Assembly (NCBI GenBank): GCA_020718525.1
Contig: DYRX01000105.1
Span: 1 to 12,068, forward strand
Direction: 5' to 3'
Origin: Victivallis vadensis
Lineage (GTDB): Bacteria > Verrucomicrobiota > Lentisphaeria > Victivallales > GWF2-50-93
Length of the DNA: 12,068 nucleotides
Shown in pieces: positions 1-6,868 of the stretch (position 1 is the first letter of the stretch; every line of letters begins with the position of its first letter). Position numbers and translations under genes: made by a program. The notes under the pieces were generated by a model. The model was not told the origin of the DNA and did not search any database. It was given only the letters and a program-made list of their open reading frames with translations.

Positions 1-37
1 AATACACTTGAATAATAAATTATTTCCAATTACCAAT

Positions 38-254
38 GTTGTTGCACCCCTTCAGTGTGCAATTTCTTTTTTTATTCCCTTTTCCTAGGGCGTTGCCCTA
101 GGCTATGGAATGTCAGGCCTTCAGCCTGAGAAAGCATCCCCTTTAATTCATCTATTGTTGTTTTCACCCTGAAGGGGTGGCATTCCTTAGCCCAGCCCAA
201 CGGGCTGGGATAAGATTAATCAAAAATTCCAGCACCCTGAAGGGGTGCAACAAC
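38..254. repeat. Inverted-symmetric hairpin array (left flank)
   Basis: The ends are a perfect 18-bp inverted repeat, GTTGTTGCACCCCTTCAG at 38-55 and its reverse complement at 237-254. Between them lie two two-hairpin units facing each other. Unit 1 (plus) has CCTAGGGC-GTT-GCCCTAGG at 84-102, a linker, then TCAGGC-CTTCA-GCCTGA at 113-129. Unit 2 (minus) has CACCC-TGAAG-GGGTG at 165-179, then CCCAGCCC-AAC-GGGCTGGG at 191-209. Read on its own strand, unit 2 has the same loops (GTT, CTTCA) and a similar linker (CTAAGGAATG versus CTATGGAATG) but different stem sequences. The outer hairpins at 44-60 and 232-248 share the CTTCA loop. No open reading frame of note lies inside. It could be a REP/BIME-like or MITE-like element; which one is not decidable here. 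Confidence 0.8.
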
Positions 255-274
255 TACTAATCTGAATTATTAAA

Positions 275-315
275 GAGACATAGTCTCGTTATTTAGGAAA
301 CAGGACACTAGTCCT
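275..315. repeat. Pair of short perfect hairpins
   Basis: GAGAC-ATA-GTCTC at 275-287 and AGGAC-ACTA-GTCCT at 302-315 are two perfect 5-bp stems separated by 14 nt. Two hairpins joined by a linker of this size is the same layout as in the neighbouring array, so this is probably a further member of that repeat class. No gene is present here. Confidence 0.6.
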
Positions 316-483
316 AAAAAGTTAGAATTCCGCAAACTCAGCCATTTTGCCAATATATCAAAGGGGCTCCTTATGTGTTCACGCCGAGAGGCTACATGAA
401 TGCCGTTTCATGCGTATTCAGCGACTGACTTCGGGTACCGCAGTTTTTTCAAAATTAAACTTCCAAAAAGAACGCCCTAAAGA

Positions 484-500
484 GCCGTGAACACCACGGC
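484..500 (-). terminator. Possible weak terminator hairpin after aspA
   Basis: GCCGTG-AACAC-CACGGC is a perfect 6-bp stem with a 5-nt loop, about 80 nt past the aspA stop. In the aspA direction it is followed by TCTTT and later TTTTT, which is a poor U tract. In the opposite direction it is followed by AGTTTT. Terminator function is inference. Confidence 0.3.
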
Positions 501-511
501 AGTTTTAAATG

Positions 512-539
512 AGTAAACTACGTTCGTTTACAGAATCCG
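512..539 (+). repeat. 28-bp palindromic repeat, copy 1
   Basis: This copy matches 27 of 28 bases with positions 11632-11659; the only difference is A at 535 versus G at 11655. Its core is GTAAAC-TACGTTC-GTTTAC, a 6-bp stem with a 7-nt loop, followed by CAGAATCCG. It lies 42 nt beyond the stop codon of aspA. The other copy lies 19 nt beyond the stop of the DUF1015 gene at the far end of the gene block. A REP-like intergenic element or a terminator-associated palindrome fits best. Confidence 0.75.
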
Positions 540-581
540 TACCATGTAGAGATTCGCCGAACGACGTAGCTCAGTGAATAT

Positions 582-1964
582 TTACGAGCCAAGCCTGTTG
601 ACGGCTTCGGGAGATACGAGCTCGTCGAATTCTTCAGAGCTAAGCATGCCTGAACTGATCGCGGCGTCCCGTATTGTTTTTCCGCCTTCTTTTGCGATCC
701 CCGCCAGTTTCTGAGCCTCGTTGTATCCGATTTTTCCTATAAGCGCCGTGAGCGATGCAGTCGAATTCGATACGCTGAACGCGCATTTTTTTTCATTCGC
801 AGTTATTCCGTCGGCACAGTTGTCCTTGAGAGTTGCGCATGCGGCAGTGAGGGAGCCGATACTGCCCAGAAGGCAGTCTGCTACCAGTGGCAGAAATGGA
901 TTCAGCTCCAGGCTTCCCATCGAAGCCGCCATGCCTATGGCTGAATGGTTGGAGAGAACCATGATTGCGGCCTGCGAAACCGCCTCCGGCACGACGGGAT
1001 TCACCTTGCCCGGCATAATGCTTGAGCCCGCCTGAACCGACGGCAGAACGATCTCGCCGAAGCCGGCGTCCGGTCCCGAAGACATGAGGCGAAGATCTCC
1101 AGAAATCTTCAGCAGGTTCGATGCGCAGGCGCTGAGAATGCCCGAGACCTCGACAAACGCGTCCGCATTCTGAGTGGCTTCAACAAGATTTTCCGCCCTC
1201 GCCAGACCTAGTCCGCTTGCTTTCTTGAGGTTTTCCACAACTCTGAATATGTATTTGCGCGGCGCGGCGATTCCAGTTCCGATTGCAGTGCCGCCCAAAT
1301 TGACGACGCGGAGTCTCTCTTCGCACTTGAAAATTCTCCATCTGTCTCTCCCGATCGCCTCGGCAAAGGCGGAAAAGCTTCGGCCAAGCGTGCACAGCAC
1401 TGCATCCTGCATCTCGGTGCGGGCGACTTTCACGATCTTCGAGAATTCCTTCTCCTTCCTCTGGAAAGAGTCAAGCAGGGCGACAAGCGCACCCTCCAGC
1501 TTTTTAATGGATCTGATCGCCGCGATCCTTAGGGCGGTCGGATAGCAGTCGTTTGTTGACTGATGAAGATTTATGTCTTCGATCGGACTGATCTTTTCAT
1601 AGCTTCCCGGCGCTAATCCCAGCATCTGGAGCGCCCTGTTAGCGATGACTTCGTTGACATTCATATTTGTGGAAGTGCCTGCACCCCCCTGCAGTGCGTC
1701 AACAATGAAATGACCGTCCAGGCGCCCTTCGATCAGCTCCCGGCATGCTGTCGAGATGGCAATGAATGTGGGCTCGTCCCATTTGCCCAGCTCGTGATTG
1801 GTGACAGCGCAGGCGAGCTTTACTTCTCCAAATGCATGAAGGAGGGCCGGATTGACTCCGCGTCCGGCAATTTTGAAATTTTCAGAGGCGCGCAGTGAGT
1901 GAACGCCCCAGAGAACATCGGACGGAATTTCTTTTTCTCCGATCAGATCCTTTTCTTTTCTCAT
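582..1964 (-). CDS. aspA: Aspartate ammonia-lyase (aspartase)
   Basis: The likely reaction is reversible deamination of L-aspartate to fumarate and ammonia in the cytoplasm, by a homotetramer of the fumarase/aspartase superfamily. The 460 residues are close to the usual 465-480. Visible family motifs are GGAGTSTNMN (93-102), HQSTNDCYPT (134-143), NLGGTAIGTGI (222-232) and the superfamily signature loop GSSIMPGKVNP (313-323) with its catalytic serine. The stretch GITANEKKC (386-394) and LSSGP-like MSSGPDAG (294-301) resemble aspartases more than fumarases. The G in IMPGK is also found in fumarases, so fumarase is the main alternative. The ATG overlaps the preceding stop as ATGA, with AAGGA six bases upstream (1971-1975) inside the glucosidase gene, so translation is probably coupled. 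A role in nitrogen supply or in fumarate production for anaerobic respiration is inference. Confidence 0.88.
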   Translation of the reverse strand: MRKEKDLIGEKEIPSDVLWGVHSLRASENFKIAGRGVNPALLHAFGEVKLACAVTNHELGKWDEPTFIAISTACRELIEGRLDGHFIVDALQGGAGTSTNMNVNEVIANRALQMLGLAPGSYEKISPIEDINLHQSTNDCYPTALRIAAIRSIKKLEGALVALLDSFQRKEKEFSKIVKVARTEMQDAVLCTLGRSFSAFAEAIGRDRWRIFKCEERLRVVNLGGTAIGTGIAAPRKYIFRVVENLKKASGLGLARAENLVEATQNADAFVEVSGILSACASNLLKISGDLRLMSSGPDAGFGEIVLPSVQAGSSIMPGKVNPVVPEAVSQAAIMVLSNHSAIGMAASMGSLELNPFLPLVADCLLGSIGSLTAACATLKDNCADGITANEKKCAFSVSNSTASLTALIGKIGYNEAQKLAGIAKEGGKTIRDAAISSGMLSSEEFDELVSPEAVNRLGS

Positions 1965-3571
1965 TGCAAGTCCTTGCCATTCAATAAGATGTCCGTGCCG
2001 AAGTATTCCTTCCTCCTGACGCCTGCCAATAGAAAATAGTAGTTGTCCGCAAGATAGTTGTAGCCGCTCGCCCGTCCGTCCTTTGTCCGCCAGTCAACGC
2101 TGTTTCTGTATCCGGGCATCAGTCCCGACTGCGTGAATTCCTCCTCGAAGCTTGCAAGCATCCTGAAGAATATATCGTCGGCTTCTGACAGCATTCCAGC
2201 GTTGTAGAGCGCCATGATGAAGTGGAATGCGTTCTGTCCGCAAAGCCCTCCATTTTCGTACCATGGCCAGGCACCCAGGGTGTCCCATTTAATTGTGTCT
2301 TCCGGAGATACTGGAACAGCAGGACCTGGAATTCCGTATCTGAAGTCTCCAAAGCCGTTTTCGCGCATTTTTCTGAGCAGTATTTTGAGGACTTTTCGAG
2401 CTTTGGAGCGAGGCACTAGCCCTTCGTTTATCGCCATTGCGCTTGCAAATGTGAACATGTGGTCGTGCATGCGCCCGTCCCTGCTGATCCACCCGGCGTA
2501 GACACCGGTTTTAGCATTGAAGAAAATCCTGTCGAAATTTCTGGCAAAGCAGGCGGTAAACGACTCTATCTTGGAGACGTCAATATTGAAATTGAACTCC
2601 GAGATCAGCCTTGCCAGCCGCTTCAGCGCCTTCTGGCAGAGAAGATTGAAGTATATGTCCTTGTGCCCGAAAGCGAAATTGTCCCACCAGTTGCGGTTTC
2701 TTCCTGGCAGTTCCTCGAAGAAGTTTCCATGGAATGGCACTTCGATGACTCCGTCGGAATCCTCGTCCAGTCCCATGAGGAATTCAGCCGCATTGACGGC
2801 TTTAGTCATGTACTCCGACGCGAAGTCCTTGTCGCAGGCATCGAGGCAGTGTCCGGAAAATGCAAGCAGTGCGCTGGGCGTGCTGTCAATGAATGATGCC
2901 ATTTTTCGGTCGCCTGGAATTCCGCGCATATGCTCCCAGTTTATTTCGCCGTGTTTGGACACAGCCTTCTCGAAGGAAATGAACAGGGCTCTTTTCATGA
3001 AATCCCTGACCGAAACTCCATTGCTGAAGCTTGGCGTGTGCGGAATCATGTCCGCCTTGAAGTGCATCGCCAGATGGGCAATGCCGGAAAGGGCGGTGTT
3101 GTCGCCCATCGTGAGAGAATCCTTCGCCAGCGTGAAGGAGTTCATCCAGCATCTCCTCAACCCGTCCCATCTGCGATCTTCGGCGGGAAATTCAATTTCC
3201 GGATGCATTTCCGGCTCCACGGCAAGGATAAGCTCCATCTTATCTCTTGGCACCCCTGCCGAAAAGGATAGCTTTAGAAGTCCATGATGATAGGAGAACA
3301 TCCTGTTGTGCCCGCCAGTATTTTTGTATCCCAGACAGAGGCCGGACATTTCCGCAGAGGGAATAAATTCCTCCCTGCATAGCAGATCTTCCGGATCTTC
3401 TGCAGTGAATTTTAGAAGACCGAAATCGGGAAAATGCGCGACAATGGCTCCCTTGAAGGTGTTCACGGCAATTCCATCTCGGCATGATTCTCTGTCATAT
3501 CCTTTCAAAGAAACAATTTCGAAGGATTCCGGACGCCCCCCAGACAGATGCCGGAGAAATAGAGTTTCCAA
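1961..3571 (-). CDS. Six-hairpin glucosidase-like protein, main (C-terminal) part of a frameshifted gene
   Basis: This is a 536-residue frame from a TTG at 3571 with no ribosome binding site before it. That suggests it is not an independent gene but the continuation of the frame 3938-3495. The product resembles amylo-alpha-1,6-glucosidase/trehalase-like (alpha/alpha)6-barrel glycosidases. Roughly 1-130 looks like the end of an N-terminal beta domain, and 135-520 is the helical barrel. Suggestive stretches are CWMNSFTLAKDSLTMGDNTA (141-160), DEDSDGVIEVPFHGNF (269-284), NWWDNFAFGHKDIYFN (294-309), WPWYENGG (435-442) and YNYLADNYYFLLAG (504-517). The acidic residues in these are candidates for catalysis, but I cannot assign them. 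No signal peptide is visible on either part, so a cytoplasmic role on glucan or a disaccharide is inferred. Its stop overlaps the aspA start. The substrate is unknown. Confidence 0.6.
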   Translation of the reverse strand: METLFLRHLSGGRPESFEIVSLKGYDRESCRDGIAVNTFKGAIVAHFPDFGLLKFTAEDPEDLLCREEFIPSAEMSGLCLGYKNTGGHNRMFSYHHGLLKLSFSAGVPRDKMELILAVEPEMHPEIEFPAEDRRWDGLRRCWMNSFTLAKDSLTMGDNTALSGIAHLAMHFKADMIPHTPSFSNGVSVRDFMKRALFISFEKAVSKHGEINWEHMRGIPGDRKMASFIDSTPSALLAFSGHCLDACDKDFASEYMTKAVNAAEFLMGLDEDSDGVIEVPFHGNFFEELPGRNRNWWDNFAFGHKDIYFNLLCQKALKRLARLISEFNFNIDVSKIESFTACFARNFDRIFFNAKTGVYAGWISRDGRMHDHMFTFASAMAINEGLVPRSKARKVLKILLRKMRENGFGDFRYGIPGPAVPVSPEDTIKWDTLGAWPWYENGGLCGQNAFHFIMALYNAGMLSEADDIFFRMLASFEEEFTQSGLMPGYRNSVDWRTKDGRASGYNYLADNYYFLLAGVRRKEYFGTDILLNGKDLQ

Positions 3572-3938
3572 ACGAGAAAGAGAAAAAAGATTCGCCTGGC
3601 AGGACGCCAGGCCTAAGGGAAATCTTGATGCTTCTCGCGTCTGGAAAGCTGAACTCGAGCACTGTTTTTTCGGAGTCGTGCAAATCGGAAAAATATCTGA
3701 ATGAGTCTCGTGACGCCTCAGATCTTATCCCGCTTTTCGAAGGAACCTCTCCAGCGGAAAACGGAGATGCGCCGATGCCTGGCTTCAGGAGATTGAAATC
3801 CATGTGTCTTCGCGTGCGCCCTCCGGATTCGATCCCGAGGTGGGCGATCTTCATTGTTGACTTGCAGAGGCTTAATGCAAAATATGGACTGCCATAAAAT
3901 GCGTAGTCGGTATTTTCTGAAAAATTGATGGCGGACAT
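3495..3938 (-). pseudogene. N-terminal part of the frameshifted glucosidase-like gene
   Basis: This is a 147-residue frame starting at ATG 3938 with AGGAAG shortly upstream, 31 nt after the cbpA stop. Residues 1-117 look like a real protein N-terminus (MSAINFSENTDYAFYGSPYF, later VLEFSFPDARSIKISLRPG), as expected for the beta domain in front of the glycosidase barrel. After residue 117 the frame runs on for 30 more residues, antisense-free but overlapping the downstream frame. If the A6 run at 3583-3588 (T6 on the coding strand) is shortened by one base, this frame joins the 1961-3571 frame into one 658-residue protein, reading ...PGESFSLSRLETLFLRHL... at the junction. This may be an assembly or sequencing error in a homopolymer, a recent mutation, or a slippage site. 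The sequence alone cannot decide. Confidence 0.7.
3583..3588 (-). other. A6/T6 homopolymer at the frameshift
   Basis: Six consecutive T on the coding strand follow the GAA TC of residues 116-117. Removing one base restores the reading frame from 3938 to 1961 (1977 nt, 659 codons including the stop). This is the most economical place for the break, although the T- and C-rich stretch just after it could also host it. Confidence 0.6.
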
Positions 3939-3969
3939 TTCTTCCTATCCTTTTTGACTCCAGAAAAAA

Positions 3970-4974
3970 TTATCCCCGCGGGTTGAAGGATGATTTGGAG
4001 GCTAGCTGTTTCCATAAATGCAACTCGTCTTCCGAGCAGGACGATGGGACTTTGACTGACACTAAAACGTAGAGGTCGCCTCTTGTGCCGCCTTTTGCTG
4101 GCAGTCCACGTCCCCTGACCCGCAGTTGCGCACCCGTCTGAGTGAATGGTTGCACCTTGAGGGAAATTCCTCCGTCTAAAGAACTGATTCTGGCGGTCGT
4201 GCCAAGGACAGCTTCCCAGGGACTAAGTTCGAGTTCGCTGTAAAGATCCGAACCGTGCACCTGGAAGTCCGGATGCTGTGCGTATCTGACGCGCAGATAG
4301 AGGTCTCCTGCAGAAGCTCCACGGCTTCCCTCCTCGCCTTTTCCGCGGACGCAGACTGACTGTCCCTGCGCTACACCTGCAGGAATTCTCACATTGTATG
4401 TCTTGGCAATGGGTTCGCCGCTCTTCGGATCGACCGTACGGACGGTGATCGTGCGCACACTCCCTTTGAGCACCTCTTCCAAACTGATCAGTATGTCCCC
4501 CTCGATGTCTCTCCCTTTTTTAGCTGTGCCTCCTCGCTTCCATGCTCCGCCGGATTCGGATGCGTCATGAAGATCATCGAAGGAGAAGCCCCCACCACGG
4601 GACGCGCCGCCAAAGAATTGCTCGAAGAAATCGCTGAAGCCCGTTCCCTCGAATTCGAAGTTGTAGTTTTTCGCCTGGCTCCCTGCTCCGCCGCCCGGAT
4701 GCGATCCCCTGGCAGCAGAAGAATATTTCTTGAATTCTTCCGCATGCTTCCAGTTTGCACCGAGCTGATCGAATTTTTTTCTGTTCTCCGGATTTCCGAG
4801 AACCTCATATGCCTCGTTGATTTCTTTGAATTTTGATTCCGCCGTCTTCTTGTCGGCCGCAACGTCAGGGTGATATTTCCTCGCCAAAGTCCTGAAGGAT
4901 TTTTTTATGTCTTCCGGGGAGGCGTTTCTCTGCACCCCAAGGATCTGATAGTAATCTTTGAAATCCATAGGCAT
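3970..4974 (-). CDS. cbpA: DnaJ-class cochaperone of the CbpA type (no zinc finger)
   Basis: This is probably a J-domain cochaperone that stimulates the ATPase of DnaK and delivers unfolded clients in the cytoplasm. The J domain spans about 5-70, with the HPD motif at 35-37 in KYHPDVAADK. A Gly/Phe-rich linker follows at about 85-140 (FEGTGFSDFFEQFFGG). The C-terminal substrate-binding domains run from about 150 to 320. The four CxxCxGxG zinc repeats of DnaJ itself are absent, so this is a class II J protein like CbpA; 334 residues is slightly longer than CbpA (about 306). The start at 4974 is preferred over Met3 because AGGAG (4983-4987) lies 8 nt before it. The glucosidase gene begins 31 nt downstream, so the two may share a transcript. 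Whether it binds curved DNA like E. coli CbpA is unknown. Confidence 0.85.
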   Translation of the reverse strand: MPMDFKDYYQILGVQRNASPEDIKKSFRTLARKYHPDVAADKKTAESKFKEINEAYEVLGNPENRKKFDQLGANWKHAEEFKKYSSAARGSHPGGGAGSQAKNYNFEFEGTGFSDFFEQFFGGASRGGGFSFDDLHDASESGGAWKRGGTAKKGRDIEGDILISLEEVLKGSVRTITVRTVDPKSGEPIAKTYNVRIPAGVAQGQSVCVRGKGEEGSRGASAGDLYLRVRYAQHPDFQVHGSDLYSELELSPWEAVLGTTARISSLDGGISLKVQPFTQTGAQLRVRGRGLPAKGGTRGDLYVLVSVKVPSSCSEDELHLWKQLASKSSFNPRG

Positions 4975-5007
4975 CTCGACAACTCCTGAAAATTTGACAT
5001 TTAAAAT

Positions 5008-5047
5008 AAAAAACCGGGGGACAGCAGAAATATGCTACGTCCCCCGG
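5008..5047 (-). terminator. Strong intrinsic terminator after the EF-hand gene
   Basis: CCGGGGGAC at 5014-5022 pairs perfectly with GTCCCCCGG at 5039-5047. An inner stem AGCA (5023-5026) / TGCT (5033-5036) closes a GAAATA loop. On the minus strand the stem is followed directly by TTTTTT (5013-5008) and more T-rich sequence. It starts 14 nt past the EF-hand stop. It should separate that transcript from cbpA, which then needs its own promoter in the short gap 4975-5007 or depends on read-through. Confidence 0.88.
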
Positions 5048-5061
5048 CAAAAATCAAGAGA

Positions 5062-5664
5062 CTATTCGTTCATGACTGCAGGCAGATCGCTCGGCGGCGT
5101 GCTTTTGCCCCCTTTTTTGCCTTTGCCCTCTCCGCCCTGAGTGCCATCCTGTCCTTTCTTCATCATTTTGCCAGGATGATTCTTCTGCAATTCCTCCTTG
5201 CTCAGCTTTCCATCGGCATTCTCGTCAATCTTCTGGAAAACCTGGGGCGGCCCTTTGAATTCGCTCTGGTCAAGAAATCCGTCGCCATTCTTGTCTTCCT
5301 TCTTGAATTTCTCCGATATATGCCTCTCTGCCATCTCTTTGCGCATGGCTTCCTTTTCTTCTTCGGAGAGCTCGCCGTTTCCATCCTTGTCGAATTCCTT
5401 TATCATTGACTCATGATGCTTGCGCATCTCGTCCTCTGTCAGTTTTCCGTCGGAATCGGAATCAATGTTCTGAAACGCCTCTTTCGGCCCCTTGAATTCT
5501 GACTTGTCAACAAATCCGTCTTTGTTGGAGTCGAGTTTTTCGAAGCGCCATTTTCCTGATTTTTCCACCTGTCCGCCTCCTGGACCAGCGTCTTCGGCAG
5601 GAACTGCCGCGAGAGTGACAGCCAACGAGAAGAGAGCCGCGCCCGTCAAGATCATCCTTTTCAT
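5062..5664 (-). CDS. Secreted calcium-binding protein with five EF-hands
   Basis: The protein has 200 residues. Residues 1-23 form a typical signal peptide (MKRMILTGAALFSLAVTLAA, with a likely cut after VPA), and there is no lipobox Cys, so it should be exported to the periplasm or beyond. Five canonical 12-residue EF-hand loops can be read at 45-56, 68-79, 92-103, 124-135 and 147-158; all begin with D, have G at position 6 and end in E. Loops 1-2 and 4-5 are an internal duplication, with DGFVDKSEFKGP...FQNID matching DGFLDQSEFKGP...FQKID. The tail after 163 is rich in Gly and Lys. The start at 5664 is chosen because AAAGGAGG (5670-5677) lies 5 nt before it and the signal peptide begins there; an upstream in-frame Met at 5754 adds 30 unlikely residues. 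Calcium binding is inferred from the motif; the partner is unknown. Confidence 0.88.
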   Translation of the reverse strand: MKRMILTGAALFSLAVTLAAVPAEDAGPGGGQVEKSGKWRFEKLDSNKDGFVDKSEFKGPKEAFQNIDSDSDGKLTEDEMRKHHESMIKEFDKDGNGELSEEEKEAMRKEMAERHISEKFKKEDKNGDGFLDQSEFKGPPQVFQKIDENADGKLSKEELQKNHPGKMMKKGQDGTQGGEGKGKKGGKSTPPSDLPAVMNE

Positions 5665-5709
5665 AGCATCCTCCTTTGAGATGGGTTTTAATTTGCCTTC
5701 TTTTCCATC

Positions 5710-5725
5710 GAGCTTCCGGAAGCTC
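5710..5725. promoter_or_regulatory. 16-bp perfect palindrome upstream of the EF-hand gene
   Basis: GAGCTTCCGGAAGCTC is a perfect palindrome centred about 54 nt before the EF-hand start codon, in the gap between the carboxypeptidase stop and that start. A T tract does not follow on either strand, so it does not look like a terminator. A repressor or activator site is a guess. Confidence 0.4.
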
Positions 5726-5787
5726 AATCTAATCTTAAAACGCGCAGAATGCATGATTTATTGCAAGAACTATTGGTGTGGTTGGGA

Positions 5788-6864
5788 TTATTTAGGCACC
5801 AAGTCGGGGGATGCAGTCCTCGCCTGTTCGGAATTTTTCGGCATGGAAGCCTCTTTTTTGTAGCCCCAGTCGAGGAGTTTTTTAACGAATTCGTCGCGTT
5901 CCTTCCTTGTCTTGAATCCTGTAACTGCGCAGGCGAGCTTTTTCCCGCCGCGGTCGCAGGTGACAGTCGTGCAGAATCCGGAGCGGTTGATGAAGCCAGT
6001 CTTCATTCCATTTACGCCGGGGCACTCGTTGACGAGCCTGTTGTGGTTTCTCATCATGAAGGGCTTGGGGCTGTCTTTTCTTATGTAGTCAATCCAGGTC
6101 GAAGCCCACTCGACAGCCTTGGGATGCCGCATGAGGAGTTCCGCCAGGAAAATAAGTCCCTCTGGACTGCACTGGTTGTCCTCGCTCGAGCTTTCTCCTG
6201 GCAGACCTGTCGGGTTGAAAAACTTGGCACCGGGAAGCATGAGCTCCTTCGCCCTGTCGTTCATTTTTTTGACAAACGCCGGAACATTGTTGCCGCTCAT
6301 GAATTCAGCGATCAGTTCAGAAGAGTCGTTTGCGCTTACTATCATGACTGACTTGAGCAGATCTGAGAGAGGAAAGCTCTCCTTCACATCGAGGTAAATC
6401 TGACTGCCTCCGATTTTCATGGCGGTTGGTGAGACCGGGATGACGGTGTCCAGAGTGATGGCAGGATTCTTGTCGAGCTCTTCGAAGGCCAGGAGTGCGG
6501 TCATCATCTTTGTCATGGAGGCGATTGGCGCCGGCGTTCTTGGATTTTTCGCCCATATGACATTTCTAGTGTTAAGGTCAACGAGGATGCCGGTTGTCGC
6601 ATTTGCGCTGTCGGGCAATTCCTTGATGTTCCCTTCAATCGCATATTTGTAGCTGAAAGAGGCGGGTCTGCTAGCGTCCACGGGCTTTTTGACGGTGCTT
6701 TTTGGGGAGCTTCCAACAACTTTTCCATCGGGATCCATGCCGGGAGCGTCCTCTTGCTGGGAGGATTCATTCGGGGTTTTAGACGGAACGATCATTTTCA
6801 GCGCGACATAATGGGCCACGACGACGGCAACGACAATCCCTATTGTGATAATAGTTTTCTTCAC
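5788..6864 (-). CDS. D-alanyl-D-alanine carboxypeptidase-like protein (penicillin-binding protein 5 family), N-terminally anchored
   Basis: The 358-residue protein carries the three active-site motifs of serine DD-peptidases (S11 family): SMTK at 116-119 with nucleophile Ser116, SAN at 177-179 and KTG at 288-290, with the usual surroundings (PIASMTKMMTALL, NGMKTGF). It probably trims the terminal D-Ala from peptidoglycan stem peptides outside the cytoplasmic membrane. One hydrophobic segment at about 5-26 acts as signal or anchor, followed by a Pro/Ser-rich linker to about 75. The usual C-terminal amphipathic anchor and beta domain of E. coli PBP5 are not evident, so it is likely tethered at its N-terminus. 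The start is GTG with GGGAG 7 nt upstream, 4 nt after the leuA stop, so the two are probably co-translated. Endopeptidase activity is an alternative. Confidence 0.87.
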   Translation of the reverse strand: MKKTIITIGIVVAVVVAHYVALKMIVPSKTPNESSQQEDAPGMDPDGKVVGSSPKSTVKKPVDASRPASFSYKYAIEGNIKELPDSANATTGILVDLNTRNVIWAKNPRTPAPIASMTKMMTALLAFEELDKNPAITLDTVIPVSPTAMKIGGSQIYLDVKESFPLSDLLKSVMIVSANDSSELIAEFMSGNNVPAFVKKMNDRAKELMLPGAKFFNPTGLPGESSSEDNQCSPEGLIFLAELLMRHPKAVEWASTWIDYIRKDSPKPFMMRNHNRLVNECPGVNGMKTGFINRSGFCTTVTCDRGGKKLACAVTGFKTRKERDEFVKKLLDWGYKKEASMPKNSEQARTASPDLVPK

Positions 6865-6868
6865 CTGT

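Larger units (their letters stand above)
316..581. other. Gene-free region downstream of aspA
   Basis: I see no coding region in this stretch. It holds a small perfect hairpin CATGAA-TGCCGT-TTCATG (395-412), a 9-bp inverted pair GTGTTCACG (375-383) / CGTGAACAC (486-494), a hairpin at 484-500, the 28-bp repeat at 512-539, and two more distant relatives of that repeat. The relatives are at 413-443 on the plus strand, sharing CGTATTCAG with the right-hand copy, and around 551-580 on the minus strand. The aspA transcript must end somewhere here. Confidence 0.6.

Noticed and set aside
38..254. CRISPR array
   Set aside because: Repeats are inverted and of unequal sequence, with no regular spacers and no cas genes nearby.
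2517..3287. 256-residue plus-strand frame across the glucosidase gene
   Set aside because: It is the antisense shadow of a recognisable minus-strand coding region and has no family motif of its own.
4994..4999. TTGACA on the plus strand as a -35 box
   Set aside because: No -10 box at proper spacing, and no plus-strand gene follows; the region downstream is the EF-hand terminator.
5665..5754. Longer EF-hand protein beginning at 5754
   Set aside because: The added residues precede a clear signal peptide, and the strong ribosome site belongs to the start at 5664.
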